From Archegozetes longisetosus (lineage: Eukaryota; Arthropoda; Arachnida; Sarcoptiformes; Trhypochthoniidae), in assembly GCA_018873245.2 (NCBI GenBank), contig JAEMBT020000005.1, forward strand, positions 11,736,001 to 11,800,000: a DNA stretch of 64,000 nt, given 5' to 3'. The position numbers were made by a program, and so were the translations under genes. The notes below the pieces were generated by a model. That model saw only the letters and a program-made list of their open reading frames with translations, was not told the origin of the DNA and did no database searches. Within the stretch, counting starts at the first letter, position 1. Every line of letters begins with the position of its first letter. Below are positions 36,278 through 48,300 of this stretch, in pieces.

Positions 36278-37327
36278 CTGGAAGATAATTTTGAAATTAT
36301 TTTTCGATACATTAATATATGTAATGAGTCTCTTATTCTCACATCCGAATACTATATTTCTATAGTCAACGACTTATCACATATTAAATATAATCCTATT
36401 TCATTTGCGACAGGTTAGCATGATCTGATAATGAAATTTCATTATAGTGAACTTTGAAATAAAGAATTTGGGTTATTCAAAAGACCTAGGTTCTTAGGTC
36501 CTTCAATCTTGATTCTACTGAAGTTTTACTTGATCCCTTTTTGTCGATTTCTACATTAACCTTTGTTTGCATCCCTTGTGTAGTGTGCAAACAAACATTA
36601 ATCTTAATAAACAGAGACCAGGAAAGGTAAGATTCTGTTCATTAATAAACTCGTAGAAAGCTATGTTTATACTGTACGGAAAATCCCGGTAAGAAAAAAT
36701 AAGTGAATACTTAAGGACTTTATTTAAAGCTAAATAACATTTTGTTGACCTTAAATCTCTTATCATATGAGTATTTCTAATTTAACTGATTTTCTGAAAG
36801 GAGGAAAATAGCCATCTGATCAAGAATATAAGCATCGCTAGAGTTGGACAAATAGAATAAAGTTATTCAATCATCTCAATACAATCTCAAGAGATTCTGT
36901 TTTGGACACTATTGAAAGAGGAAAGAACTGAAAACTCTTGTCAGAATTGATTTGAATAATGTCTTTCTTTGAGCATGACTTGTTTTGCAAATTTGAAGAC
37001 CATATAAAATAATTTAGATAAGTATATTGTATCCTATGTCAACTTTTAATTATAAATTATTAAGTTATTAGATATTCACTTTGTATTTCTTATTCTTATC
37101 CTAATCTTATTTTCTATTTTTGATTTATTGTTAAATAAATTATTTTCATTGAGAAAAATCCTAACAAATAGCTCCTAAAATGATAAAAAGTTCTCATTCT
37201 CAACAAGTAGTAATCGAACTAAAAAAGCTTAGCGACAAATGATAGGAAAGAATCATCACTAGAGTCAGAGATGTCGTTTGAAAAAAGTAAAAATGAAGAG
37301 AAAACTATTCGATTTATTTTGACTAAC
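36278..37327. other. Gene B intron 10
   Basis: 1.05-kb AT-rich intron beginning GTTAGT on the minus strand. No other feature recognised. Confidence 0.8.
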
Positions 37328-37477
37328 CATGAGATCTGGTATCATATCTTCTGCCATCAAAAATCCAATGAAGTGTTGGCTTCGGTCGTGAACCAAATGT
37401 GTTGCATTCAAACAATGCTTCGTTATTTGCGACCAAAATAGGTGTCAATTGAGTTATGCGGACTTCTATTGGCTTTA
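37328..37477 (-). CDS. side-like: Gene B exon 10: first half of Ig domain 3
   Basis: One hundred fifty bases, phase 1 to phase 1. Encodes residues 220-268: KPIEVRITQLTPILVANNEA, then LFECNTFGSRPKPTLHWIFD and a basic end. It has the Ig3 first cysteine (C243) and tryptophan (W256). 'LKPxxVRI' at the start and 'CxxxGSRPxPxxxW' are Side and Beat/nectin-like Ig features. The intron to exon 9 is only 168 bases. Confidence 0.92.
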
Positions 37478-37645
37478 CTGTTGTGAAAAGCCCGAGAGTT
37501 TAGTCATTCAATCAGTTTGTTTTGGCATTTAATTCAATTGATTTGATTGTTAGAAGAACGAGTTTATCAATTGTTTGAAAGGCTATCACTTGTGCTACCC
37601 TTATAGTAAACTATTTAAGTACACTTAGACTACAATAAAACTTAC

Positions 37646-37771
37646 AGTTCATATCGAGAGTGATTGAGGTCGAAGTTGGGTTTGTTATGTTGTTATTAAT
37701 TGCTTCGCACATAAGAATTGATAGTAAATAGTGTCTCGAGAGTGGATATATTGTTAATTCATTTGTTGTCA
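37646..37771 (-). CDS. side-like: Gene B exon 9: second half of Ig domain 2
   Basis: One hundred twenty-six bases, phase 1 to phase 1. Encodes residues 178-218, TTNELTIYPLSRHYLLSILM followed by CEAINNNITNPTSTSITLDM and N. The second Ig2 cysteine is C198. The usual D-x-G-x-Y before it is absent (replaced by HYLLSILM), as seen in Side-family Ig2 domains where 'L.C.A.N' alone is kept. Donor GTAAGT, acceptor CTAACAG. Confidence 0.9.
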
Positions 37772-38027
37772 CTGTTAGTAAAGATAAATTTTATTTAGTT
37801 TTTACGGTTATTTTTTGTATGAGACGTTTGTGTTTTATTTCCAGATTTCTCTCAACGGAAATTTTCAAACGTTGAGAAAAATCTTGAAATCAATTCTAAA
37901 CTTCCGAAAAAGGCTATAAATGAATGACATCAAAATTTTCTTTAAAATGAAGACAATTTTTCAAATATAAAGAAAAATGACATAAATCGGAATAAAGTTG
38001 AATATAAGCTAATTTTAGATTGAATAC

Positions 38028-38105
38028 CTTCTCTATCGTCGTATTCAAATGTGTCATCAATAACGGCATAATCTCTGGACCAACTCAACGATGGACGTGG
38101 TTTGC
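38028..38105 (-). CDS. side-like: Gene B exon 8: middle of Ig domain 2
   Basis: Seventy-eight bases, phase 1 to phase 1. Encodes residues 152-176, KPRPSLSWSRDYAVIDDTFE followed by YDDRE. It contains the Ig2 core tryptophan (W159). With the split Gly codon it reads 'GG-KPRPSLSW', the standard 'GxPxPxxxW' of a C-type Ig strand. Confidence 0.9.
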
Positions 38106-38843
38106 CTTCAATATAAGATTCGAACGAATAAATCACTTAATTTTAGCTCAAACTTTTTAAATAAGTTAACATAATATAAAAATAATTTTTAAAAACATAT
38201 GCATACAGTACATAAAATATGATATTCAAAAATGCTTATATTTTTAGTTTTTGTTTGAGTTGAAAAAAAAGTTTGAAATATTAATCATTTGTGACAAAGG
38301 ATTTAATATTTGATTTTTTATATTTTTTGGTTTACACTCTCTCACTCGCGAAACACAGAAAACTAATGTTTAACATTGATTTATGTGTTGAGCTTTAGTA
38401 TGGAAGAAGTACGTCGCACATCGGATATTCAATTTTTGCATGCATTCCAACCCAATGCACTTGTCTCAAATTTTATATCAACGTTCAAAGATTCTTCGAT
38501 TGCATCTCGCAAATATTTCTTCTCGAATCCTTTGAGAATGTGAACCCAAGCACTTACTACAAAATTCTGAGTAATTATTCGAGATGAAGTTTATCAATAG
38601 TTTTGATAATCGAAAAGATTTCTAATTCAAAGGTTGTGAATAAGATCTTTGACGTTTATTTTCCATTTCAATCATAATAAATGGATTATAAAGGGAAAAG
38701 AAAATTTAGTCATATTTTATGCTAGATATGGTTGTTTTATGAAGTTGTGCAAGAACCTAACCTTTCAACCAATTATTTGCACTTAGGCATACAATCCAAT
38801 ATTTGAGAACCTGATCACAAATAAATAACATTATATCTCATAC
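38106..38843. other. Gene B intron 7
   Basis: 738-base AT-rich intron beginning GTATGA on the minus strand. Nothing else recognised. Confidence 0.8.
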
Positions 38844-38954
38844 CTCCTCGCGTTGAACACTTTAGAGTGAGCTCAATGCCTTCATTAAAAGGACCGACGA
38901 TTCCATTCAATTGATTACCATCTGAATCATATATTTTTGGATCCGATGGCGGAA
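38844..38954 (-). CDS. side-like: Gene B exon 7: start of Ig domain 2
   Basis: One hundred eleven bases, phase 1 to phase 1. Encodes residues 115-150, PPSDPKIYDSDGNQLNGIVG followed by PFNEGIELTLKCSTRG. It has the Ig2 first cysteine (C146). 'VPPxxPxIxDxxGxxLxGxxGPFxEG' is one of the best-known Sidestep-family strings and identifies the protein by itself. Confidence 0.93.
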
Positions 38955-39167
38955 CTGTTCAACAGTTAATCAAATGCTATTACTCGAATACTAATCAGTG
39001 AATCGATACTTTCTACATTAGGTAAAACCTCGTTATAGCAAACCCAAGAGAATGAACTTTCGGTATAAAGAATATTCGACATGATTAAGTCAATCTTCAT
39101 GTCTCTAGAGCATTGTTATAACAAGGTTTGACTGAATTAAAAGTTCTAAAATAGACTCATGGGATAC

Positions 39168-39311
39168 CTATGATTTTGAGTGAGATCACTGTATTAACAG
39201 TTCTGCCTTTTTTGAAGTCAACCCGACATCGATAATCTCCGGCATCTGTCGCTTCAATAGGTTCTATTTGTAAATGTGCAGGACGCGAATCAGTGTTGAA
39301 ATAAGCGCGAT
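39168..39311 (-). CDS. side-like: Gene B exon 6: second half of Ig domain 1
   Basis: One hundred forty-four bases, phase 1 to phase 1. Encodes residues 67-113, RAYFNTDSRPAHLQIEPIEA, then TDAGDYRCRVDFKKGRTVNT and VISLKII. It contains the canonical D-A-G-D-Y-R-C with C94 and the Side hallmark 'YRCRVDFxxxRT'. Donor GTATCC. Confidence 0.93.
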
Positions 39312-39814
39312 CTAAATATTATGCATTTAATTCAATTCATTTAAATACTATTTAAAGTGTAAACGAAGTCTCATTAAAAAGAGAGAAAAGTTTTCTGACT
39401 TAATATGAATTCTGATTAAGATTACAAAACTTGAATAAAAGTAGAAAACATTGTCTTCAATCTATTATTAGAAAATTTCTATTGCTCTACTTTGAAAGAA
39501 AATCTGTTTGTAGTTTTTATCCCCAGCTCTGCTTGATTTATATTTGATATTTTAATCAATTCTCTATTGAATTCTGTAAGGCCTCTGAATCATTCAATAT
39601 ATACCTTCTAAAAAAGTCAAATAACAAGAACAAGCACGAAAAAGTTTGATCAAATCAGTTCTGAAAAAACTGCTTAAATCATTGTTATTGTGTAAACTAT
39701 GTTAATGAAGATATAGCTCGAGCATTTATTTCCACTTCTGTTTAATCTGTGTTCTATTTCTTAATCGATTCTCTATTGAGTTCTCCAAAAGCCTGTCAAT
39801 TATTGAATGCATAC
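39312..39814. other. Gene B intron 5 with a local tandem duplication
   Basis: 503-base intron. Bases 39518-39625 resemble 39728-39835, the stretch that runs into exon 5, at a 210-base offset. The first copy therefore includes a degenerate copy of the exon 5 donor end (TTTTAGAAG followed by GTATAT on the minus strand) whose frame carries a stop. Confidence 0.6.
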
Positions 39815-39859
39815 CTTCTAAAAGTGGTGATGACAGGACTCTCCCGTTTTCTAAATTAC
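39815..39859 (-). CDS. side-like: Gene B exon 5: Ig domain 1 microexon
   Basis: A 45-base microexon, phase 1 to phase 1. Encodes NLENGRVLSSPLLE (residues 52-65) with split Gly and Asp codons on either side. It joins '…LDARRRAG' of exon 4 to 'DRAYFNTDS' of exon 6, filling the Ig1 C'-D loop where Side proteins have 'Gr…h…p…lgxRAYF'. Acceptor ATTTCAG, donor GTATGC. Confidence 0.82.
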
Positions 39860-42800
39860 CTGAAATATTGAACAAAACTTAAATTTTATTCAAGAGATTT
39901 GGTTAAATATTCAGAAATAAAGAGAAAGATTTTTGTCATAAAGTCATTTCATTAGATAAGTTAACTGAAGAAAAAACATGTCACTCAAGGACATAAACTT
40001 TTGTTTGCACAGCAATACTTCAGTAAACAGTTTTCTATGAATTCAAAAGATTTTATTGAAAAAAATATTTCAAATGTAAGTGTAAAATGAAAATTGTTCA
40101 ATTTCAATATTAATGTAAAACTTTTCTGAGTGAGAGATGTAGAAATTCATGAAATGTTTTATTCATCAGATTTGACATCAACTTTTTAGGTACAAGAAAG
40201 TATGTTTTCAATATAAAATTACTCGATATTAAATAGGAACTATTTTTGATATGTTTAACTTGAAGAGATTTAAGTTAAGCTAATGTTCATTTGGAGTTTG
40301 TTAATCAGAGTTTTAGGTGAAAGTTTGAAATTTTAATTGAGTGAAACTTCAATCAAGATATTCCCAATTTTTGTATATATTAAACACTATATAAACTTGA
40401 TATGGAATTAAATATAGATAGTCTTCATTACTAAATCATCTTATAGTGAAGTTTTTTTTCATTAATAAATTATCTTTCAGAGGACACATTAGAAATGAAA
40501 TCTTTAAAGATTTTATGAAGTCATTTTTATTAGGATTAACATTTATACCAACTTTTCACTTAAATTATAAAAATAAAAGTCAATGGTTGTTTATTTAGTC
40601 ATTAGATTTAATTCAAGATATAAATAGGATTGTTTTTGTGTTTCATAAAGATAAAAATATCTGAAAATATCTGAAGTTAAATATAATATGTCGCCTGCGA
40701 TCTAAATGATTTTCAATCTCCCTCAATTTCTCAGTACATAACTTCCCGTTGTCCACTTCGAATATGCTACAAGTCTGATATTGAATTTTGAGACAAAACA
40801 GTTCTACGTATTTACTATATCCTTAACTCTTATACTATATAATAGTTGCTAGGGTTTATCTTGTTGGGAAGCTCTCTTGCCTGCAATCCTAATTTTCATT
40901 TTCTGGTATATTGATTTCATGATTTTGATTAGAACTAGGCTGAAAATTCAATAAGATAAACCTGTATAGTGATTGTTGATTTTTTAAAAATACTAATCAT
41001 TTACAACTATTCCAATTTTTATGATTTAATGAACTGAAAAATTGCTATTTGCAACTTCACATTAAAACTCAAAATTAATTACATTCTGACTGTTCAAACA
41101 CTGTCTTATGATTCTAATGATGTTTTTTAAAATAAAATATAAACAATACGATTATAAAAGAGGATGAAAAATATGAATAATTATGTAGGTATTATTTTTC
41201 TAATTATAACTTATTTTGCACAAAGTTGCTTTTTGACAACAAATTCGATCGAATATGCGATTTAAATTAAACGAAAGAGGATATCTTAATGCTCTCTGCG
41301 CTATTTTGCATATAATTTGCAATAGATTTAAGACATTATAATAAACTTTTTAAAAACAATTTTTAGTAACATGAAATTCATTTACAAAAATATAAACAAT
41401 TATTTTATAGTGTTGCCAAGCGTAATCCAAACTTTTAAAATATAAAATGAAAGCTTATATAATGTGCTTTAATATTCCGAAGAGAAAATCTCGGGTTGTT
41501 TTTGGCAATAAGTTCATATTTGCAAAATTATAACTTATAGTTAATATTGTTTAAAAATGTCAGAATTAAGTTATATTCGTTATACTAGTTGTGCTTGTTG
41601 TACTGAACGATTGGATACAACTAGTAGACGTCATGTTAGACGAGTTAAAATAAAATTAATAAAAATTTTAATTAACTTACTAATTTATATTGCAATCAAT
41701 CTAATCGTAAGCATATAAAGCTTTTACTTTTTTCTTTATCTTACAGATAAATATGTAAGTATTAATTAATAATTTCAGCAAATTTAATAATGTTTTGTAA
41801 TAAGAACTGTCGATAGAATCAATTAGTTCAAGTGATTTATATTTTGAAAGGCCGCTATTTAAACCATGAAGATGTAGTTATTAAGTTTAGTAGGAATGTA
41901 AATTAGTTCATAGCTCAGAGTTGGTTAAGATTGCAACCAAAAAAAGTCTGCGATAAATAAAATAAATGATAAACTAAAATAGGAAATGAAATCTCTAGTG
42001 AAAAGTTATTCTTAAGATACACTTTGATGACAGATAAAAAAGAAAATTGATGTTTATAACGGTAAAAGAACTGCAGATTTTCAGGTGAGTCATAAAGAAA
42101 GACCTGATTCTCTTTGAACTCCTTTTTCTTACTTTTTAGTAAAGATAAAAAACCTTGTCACAATGTATTTATTATGTCATAATCACATAGAAATTTGTAG
42201 AGAATCGCATAGAATACACTTTTGTATTAGTCATCATTCAATGAAGATTTTTTCGGGAAATCGGCTTTTTATTATCTTTGTTTCCATTTTTTTCTTCTGG
42301 AAAAGTTATCATTTTCTTTATAGTGAAAATATTTTTTACAGAACTGAATAGGAGATAAATAGAAGTTAAATTTTTGCACAATAAATATAATAAATTGGAT
42401 TCTAGTTTTGTACATGAGGGAATGTCAAAGAATAATAGACGTGATATTTTTAGCATGTCATTCGTATTATCGAATGTAATATAAATACGCTTGAGACAAT
42501 ACTTCTTAACACTAATAGTTATCGTTTGATTATGATAAATCAATTGGATGACCAATTGCTCCCTCGAGTATATTTATATTACATTATAAATACTGATCAC
42601 ATGATAAAAACGATCACAAGCATTATTTGTTGGTATCACCGCTACATTCTGTACTATCTGTCCATTCTATACTATCTATCCTGAAAATCTTTTAAAGTAA
42701 ACTACTAAACTATCTTCGCGTTGATTATCATGATTTTTGTAGAAAATCATTTCTCCAAATTTTTTGGAAAAAGCAATATTTGCAAAACTTAAATCAGATT

Positions 42801-43353
42801 CTCTCAAGAGCTTCTCATAGACGTATAGATTGAATTATTAGTTAAGCTCTGTGTAAGGGATACATGATATTGTTGAAGTAAAAGAAATAAATGTTTACAG
42901 AAATTCTACCTAAAATGTGAGAAACAAAATTTTGCTTAATTTAAGTATCAATATTTTCAGTGTTTGGTCAAATTTAATCAAAGAATTGAGATTGAAACAA
43001 ATTTCTATAGATTTTCGAATAGAAAAATCTGTCCACATTATGTGGTTAATCACAGCAAATAAAATTGTAAAAAATTAATTCCTGATAGTTTTAGGGCTAA
43101 ATATCATTCGAATTTAACACGTGTAATGGTTTATGTTAAGCGCTGATATTTGTATTTTACCAAAAAGTTCAGTAAATAAATAAAGAAAACGTTTCTGCTT
43201 AGAAAATATTATACACCACGTGGGATACATTGTTAACGATATAGTGAATATCGATAGTTAAGATGCACTGCAGACAGAGTCATTTTCACATTAACAAAAA
43301 ATTATGTTTTAGTTAAACAATTAAACGTAAGTTAGGAAAAAGATTATGAATAC
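39860..43353. other. Gene B intron 4
   Basis: 3.5-kb AT-rich intron. From about 42120 upward it aligns with gene A intron 4 (about 2040 upward). Contains a plus-strand small ORF at 41557-41718 (see entry). Other ORFs (42163-42351 plus, 42238-42555 minus) are not kept in the gene A copy and are taken as chance. Confidence 0.7.
41557..41718 (+). CDS. Small ORF: Cys-rich, single-pass membrane peptide candidate
   Basis: Fifty-three codons from ATG to TAA, on the strand opposite gene B inside its intron 4. Starts MSELSYIRYTSCACCTERLD, followed by a basic stretch (TTSRRHVRRVKIK) and a hydrophobic C-terminus (LIKILINLLIYIAINLIV). The N-terminal half has a coding-like, lower-AT make-up that stands out from the flanks. 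No family recognised. It is not found at the equivalent place in gene A. It could be a nested micropeptide gene, an exon of one, or a gene fragment. Confidence 0.3.
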   Translation: MSELSYIRYTSCACCTERLDTTSRRHVRRVKIKLIKILINLLIYIAINLIVSI

Positions 43354-43393
43354 CTGCTCTTCTTCTGGCGTCGAGAGTGAAGATTGGTGTCAA
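43354..43393 (-). CDS. side-like: Gene B exon 4: Ig domain 1, middle part
   Basis: Forty bases, phase 0 to phase 1. Encodes LTPIFTLDARRRA plus the first base of Gly51. Same length, phase and splice signals as gene A exon 4 at 2980-3019; only one residue differs (Arg for Asn). It links the 'WYKDDQ' of exon 3 to the exon 5 microexon. Confidence 0.9.
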
Positions 43394-43613
43394 CTTTTAT
43401 CATATTCATAATGAATGTGATTGTTTTATAGAAAGAAAAATTATATTATCAGTCTTGTTAATTCGATACAACCAATCTTAGGAAATAGACTAAAGCTGAA
43501 TAATTTGCTAAAAGAACGTGTCAAATGACTGCTTATATAGCCCTCACTTATTTGGTCTTTTCTGCAAACTATTTGGTTGTAATGATATATAATTTGTATT
43601 AATGTTTGTCTAC

Positions 43614-43691
43614 CTGATCGTCTTTATACCACAGTATAAGAACGACTTGATCTTCAATAGTTGATGGCGTTATGTCACACGGGAGTAATGC
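43614..43691 (-). CDS. side-like: Gene B exon 3: Ig domain 1, first half
   Basis: Seventy-eight bases, phase 0 at both ends. Encodes residues 12-37 of the visible protein, ALLPCDITPSTIEDQ to LWYKDDQ, identical in protein to gene A exon 3. It has C16 and W32 of Ig1, the membrane-distal domain that in fly Sidestep is thought to contact Beaten path partners. Confidence 0.92.
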
Positions 43692-44308
43692 CTACAACAA
43701 AGTTGTATAAAAAGAATAATATTTAACTTATGGTGTACGCAGATTGAATTTTAAGTTGCCGTTCGTCTACAAAAGCTGATCGATTTTTTCCACAAGAAAT
43801 GGTTACTTCTTGAATAAACCTCTAGAAATAGCTATTATCTAATGTCTTAAAGAATGCCTGACCAGAAAATTTTTGACTTTTGATGTGTTTCCAATTGATT
43901 TAAATGCTATGCATTCAGTGCCTGACATACACTTGCAAATCATTTGAAAACTTTTCTAAGAAATCAACTATTTCATTATTTATAAACTTATGATTATCAA
44001 TAAGACAGTTACTAAAATGAGTTTAAAAACTGAGAATTTCATATAGTATTTTTTAGTTAACTCTATTCATGTTTCAATTAGCTAATTGTTTATTTCTGAT
44101 TCTATTATTATCACATACAAAATTTCTGTCTAAAACAATGTGAAAAAAGTTTTTCTGCTTAGAAGAGATTTTACAAAAAGTAAGAAAACGTATATTAAAA
44201 AGAGAACCAAGTTAATTTTATGATTCACAATAAGTTGGCTAAATTGACTATTTTTAGACACTTATTTGTGATTCGAATGAATGAGTAAATTGTATTCGGC
44301 AGACATAC
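43692..44308. other. Gene B intron 2
   Basis: 617-base intron, partly alignable to gene A intron 2 (3237-3821). Nothing else seen. Confidence 0.8.
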
Positions 44309-44343
44309 CTTTCCATTTAATAAAGTTGTTAATAGTATTGATG
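44309..44343 (-). CDS. side-like: Gene B exon 2: N-terminal strand of Ig domain 1
   Basis: A 35-base microexon, phase 1 to phase 0, between TTTACAG and GTATGT. Encodes SILLTTLLNGK, the same peptide as gene A exon 2. It is the first visible exon of gene B (residues 1-11 of the 821 counted here). The upstream phase-1 exon carrying the signal peptide should be beyond base 64000, by analogy with gene A exon 1. A possible alternative first exon near 51464-51503 is discussed under findings. Confidence 0.87.
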
Positions 44344-44413
44344 CTGTAAATAGAAAATGAATATATTAGAAAAATAACAACTAATGGATATAAGTGCAAA
44401 AGTCAAGAGTGAA

Positions 44414-44437
44414 CAGAGAGAGAGAGAGAGAGAGAGT
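44414..44437. repeat. (AG)n microsatellite
   Basis: Twenty-four-base AG repeat just upstream of gene B exon 2. A shorter version sits at the matching place in gene A (about 3935-3947), so the seed predates the duplication. Confidence 0.85.
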
Positions 44438-45100
44438 AAAGACAAATTAAATTTTGCTGAGAACAACCAAATACAACATTTGGTGTTAATGTTCATTACA
44501 TTTACAATATTATCATTACATTAGTCTTAGTAACGGATGTATAGATATTAAAAGAAGTCATACAATAGGCTTTATGTGTGAAGTGTTCACTATATGAAAC
44601 ATAAATTTTCGCTTTCACACAAAATATATTTCAATTTAAATATAAGAAACTTGACAGAAATGACATTTTGTTCAAATAAAATAAGTTTAAAATTAGAGAA
44701 TTTATTTTTTGCAAAATTCATCATATGTTTAGAACTTATTAAGTTTTTTGGACGTTTGAAAGATTTATTGGAAGGGGAAACTGATTCTAATGGATTATTC
44801 TTTGGTCATTTTTAAAGTTTTACTATACTTTAAAAATCCTTTTGTATTAAATCAAAACAACAATTTTCACTTAAGCCTCAATAGTTTACCTTAAGTTCAA
44901 TAATTAGACAAAAAACTAAAAGTATAAGCATTACAAAATGGATCGAATCCAAGTTTGTTTTCTATCATGTTTTCTACTGTTAGTGACTGCTATACTTCAA
45001 TCAAATATAATCAGGAAATCTTTCAAGTCAAACAATTTCTCAATGTGAAGGAAAACAATGATTAAGTCAAACAAAATCAAAATAAACCAAGATATCATCT

Positions 45101-45330
45101 CAAGACTAGTCCATAAGCCTTAATGAAAAAATTGATTAAATAGCAATAGAAAAGTATTGCTAACAAATACATCAAAAGAGACAAATAAACAATAGTAAGT
45201 CTCTCAACAATTGGTGTCAACAAAATTCAGTTTTGATTCTTCAAAAGACGTTAAGTTTGTTAGCAATGAAGTGATAATATTATTGTCTTAATTCAATATA
45301 AAGATAGTTAGCTTTCAATTAGATGTCAAC
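45101..45330. promoter_or_regulatory. Conserved intronic block 1, gene B copy
   Basis: Partner of 4609-4840, with a few substitutions and small indels over about 225 bases. Non-coding conservation between paralogous first introns; regulatory role inferred. Confidence 0.35.
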
Positions 45331-48300
45331 ACAATTTGTCATCCATTGTTTTATCTAAAACTCAATTATATTGTGTATAAGTTTATCACTTAGAATTGTA
45401 TTCTAAAGATTTTAAGATGGATTTTGACGGAATTTTTTGTATTTTGATATTTTACGCTAGCTTTTAATCGAAAATCGTTCATCCGACTTACTCATGAGTT
45501 ATTTAAACTCCAAACGAAACTAATACAAGATATAGTCGTTGAAATTACCCTAAGAATTGTTAGCAAGTTCTCGATATGTGAGCAATAACTCATTTTCTCT
45601 CACTTTTAATACAAAGCAATTCCAATTTAGTTATGACTCAGCTTTCTAAAACATACTTTTAACTATGCATTCTTTAAAGAGCTTACATATTAATGTAAAT
45701 CACTCTCACATTCAAATTCTTTAGATCACTCATCTATAGTTTATATAAGTTTAAATTTCAAAAATTAATGAAATGATAGCTACATCAGTCAATGAACTTG
45801 ATCACCACTAGTGTGAGAAAGTCTTGTACGTTATTTAAAGTTTTGTACTATCAATTTTTTACACCCAAGTAAAATAATTTGATCTCAAGTACCAAAATTC
45901 AATCATAAAAGAAAAATCTAACATTTATTTGATTCGAAAAGAAAAATAACATGAAAAACACTGAACTAGAAACCAATTAAAATAATTAGATGTTGGCTAT
46001 AAATAGCGCAAAAAATTACTACGGCAAATATGTAGACTATGAATAGAAAACCAACATATTAATAGTTGGGTTTTCACGGCTTAGTGTTGGAAGCATTCAC
46101 TCCATCGATAAGATCAATATCTGTGTCTCTAATAATATATTTGTATTTATGTAATTTTTTTCTCTGATATTGAATGAGAAATAAGAGAGACTATGGGTAG
46201 AACATTATTTAGACTAAACTCAATGTCTATGCTTTGCTTTGCCTTTTCTGTGAAAAGTTTGTGACATAATTGGTTCAAGACTCTGAAATTCATGTAAGAT
46301 GAAAAAGAATAACAGTTTGCAATATAAAACCTACTGTAAAGTATTGAATTTTGAAAGAAGATTTACCTTAAACCCTAGGGAATTCTTGAAATATTTTAAA
46401 TTTAGGTATTAATCCGAAATAGGTTTAAAATTTATACCCAAGACTTAATATTTGCAATAAAGAGGAACTTATTCTCAAAGGAGAAAATATGAAAAGAATT
46501 TGAAATATTACCAAAGCAGTAATTTCAGGCTCAAAAAGTTTACATAACTTGATTATTACCCCTGAAATGGCACTTCCTCTCAATGCATAAAGTAACATCG
46601 TATTTAGCATTAAAAATAATTACTGTTCAATGCTATATTTTATTTTGAAAAATAATTAATTAAGTTTAAACGCTTTCTCGTCTACAGAAAAGTCTATTAT
46701 AAGTTCACTTTCTGGTCGTTCACTTTTTGCATAACTGGCTTTTTATATACCGATCGATCGACTTCAATATATTTAAATTTCTAATGCACATAAAAACTCA
46801 AACTTATGTTTTCATTCAGTACTTAATTAGTATAAAAGAAATTCTATTTAGATAAGATCATTTTTGAAATTTACATAAAATAATTATAAATGTTTGACTT
46901 GAAAATTAGGAAAGTTTTTTCAAAAAGTTCATCGAATACCTCTGGGTTTTGCATAGGTTTATGGGATTAACTTTTATACAGAATATATTTGTAAAGTAAA
47001 ACTTTCTAGAAGAACAGGCTTATGGTATTGCCTATCAGATAAGTTTTGGTTGAAATACTCTTAGATGATAATTAATTGCGGTATATTTTTGTAAGTATTC
47101 TACATATGATTGAGATATATATCCAAAATAAATATCTATTGACTGTTTGCAGCTTGCACTTTCTACAAAATGAGTACCTTATAATTTGAACTAAGTGACT
47201 AATTTATAATTTGAGTTTTGGATACGAGAACTGTCATTTCTGAGTTGAGATCTGAGATGTTTTCATAACGAGACTTGTATTCATCGAAAATACTCTAGGG
47301 TATAAGTATTATAACAAACAAAATAGGAAAGCAAAGATAACTTTCTCATTCAAACTGGTATATAAAATATATTATACATTATAACTCTACTTTTACTCCG
47401 ATCATTTATTTTCAATCAGACCTAATCTTTTAAATTTTATTTTTACGTTCAGTGTGTATAGAAAGACAGTTTTCTGTACAGAATTTATTTTCTACAGGAA
47501 CATAATCCTATATATTTGCCTCACACTTTTATTGATAATTAGATCTCCAGCTCTATTTTTACTCCTTGAAACTAAAAAATCTGCATTAGAGTTAATTGTT
47601 GAATAATAAAATTACCATTTTCAGTGACTACCACATATTTTAGATGTTTGACGTCGTCGAATTTAGTCTTTTAATGGATAAAAACTTATTATAAGCATAT
47701 TTTAGATTTTGAAAGTCAAATTTATCTACTAAAATATTAGAATTTAATAAATTGACGTTTATATTAAAAGTCAGACAGAAGTTCAACTATCGAAAAAATG
47801 CCATTTCTATTAAACCTTATTTTTCTTACTTAACAGCTGATCCACACTATTTACCAAAAGGCTCTCAAAAAGGTTTTTATAGTCCTTAACTGAAACTATG
47901 GGTTTCTCGTCTTTTCTCAAGTCATCAGTTAAGGATAGTTCGCATAATTAACTGAAAATTTTTCATCATTTCTTCAATGAGTTTGACAACTTTAAAAATT
48001 GAGAATCAAATGATAAATAAAATCCTATTTTCACTGTTATTTTAATTAATGCTTTCATTTCGATTTTTATTGGCAACCATTCACAGAATGTGTCGGATTA
48101 ATCCTATCAGCGCTTCTAAGTGATACCTTAAAGTATGCGTTCGTCTCTCGAAGTTAACCTTTATTATAATGTTTTTATATTATATGAGACTGCAAGCGAA
48201 TTGTCTGATAGCCAGTTTTAGTATCCAAATCCTAAATTACTGTTTATTTGAGGGATATGATCATTAATGATGTCTGAGGTACTTTAACGTATAGGTAAAG

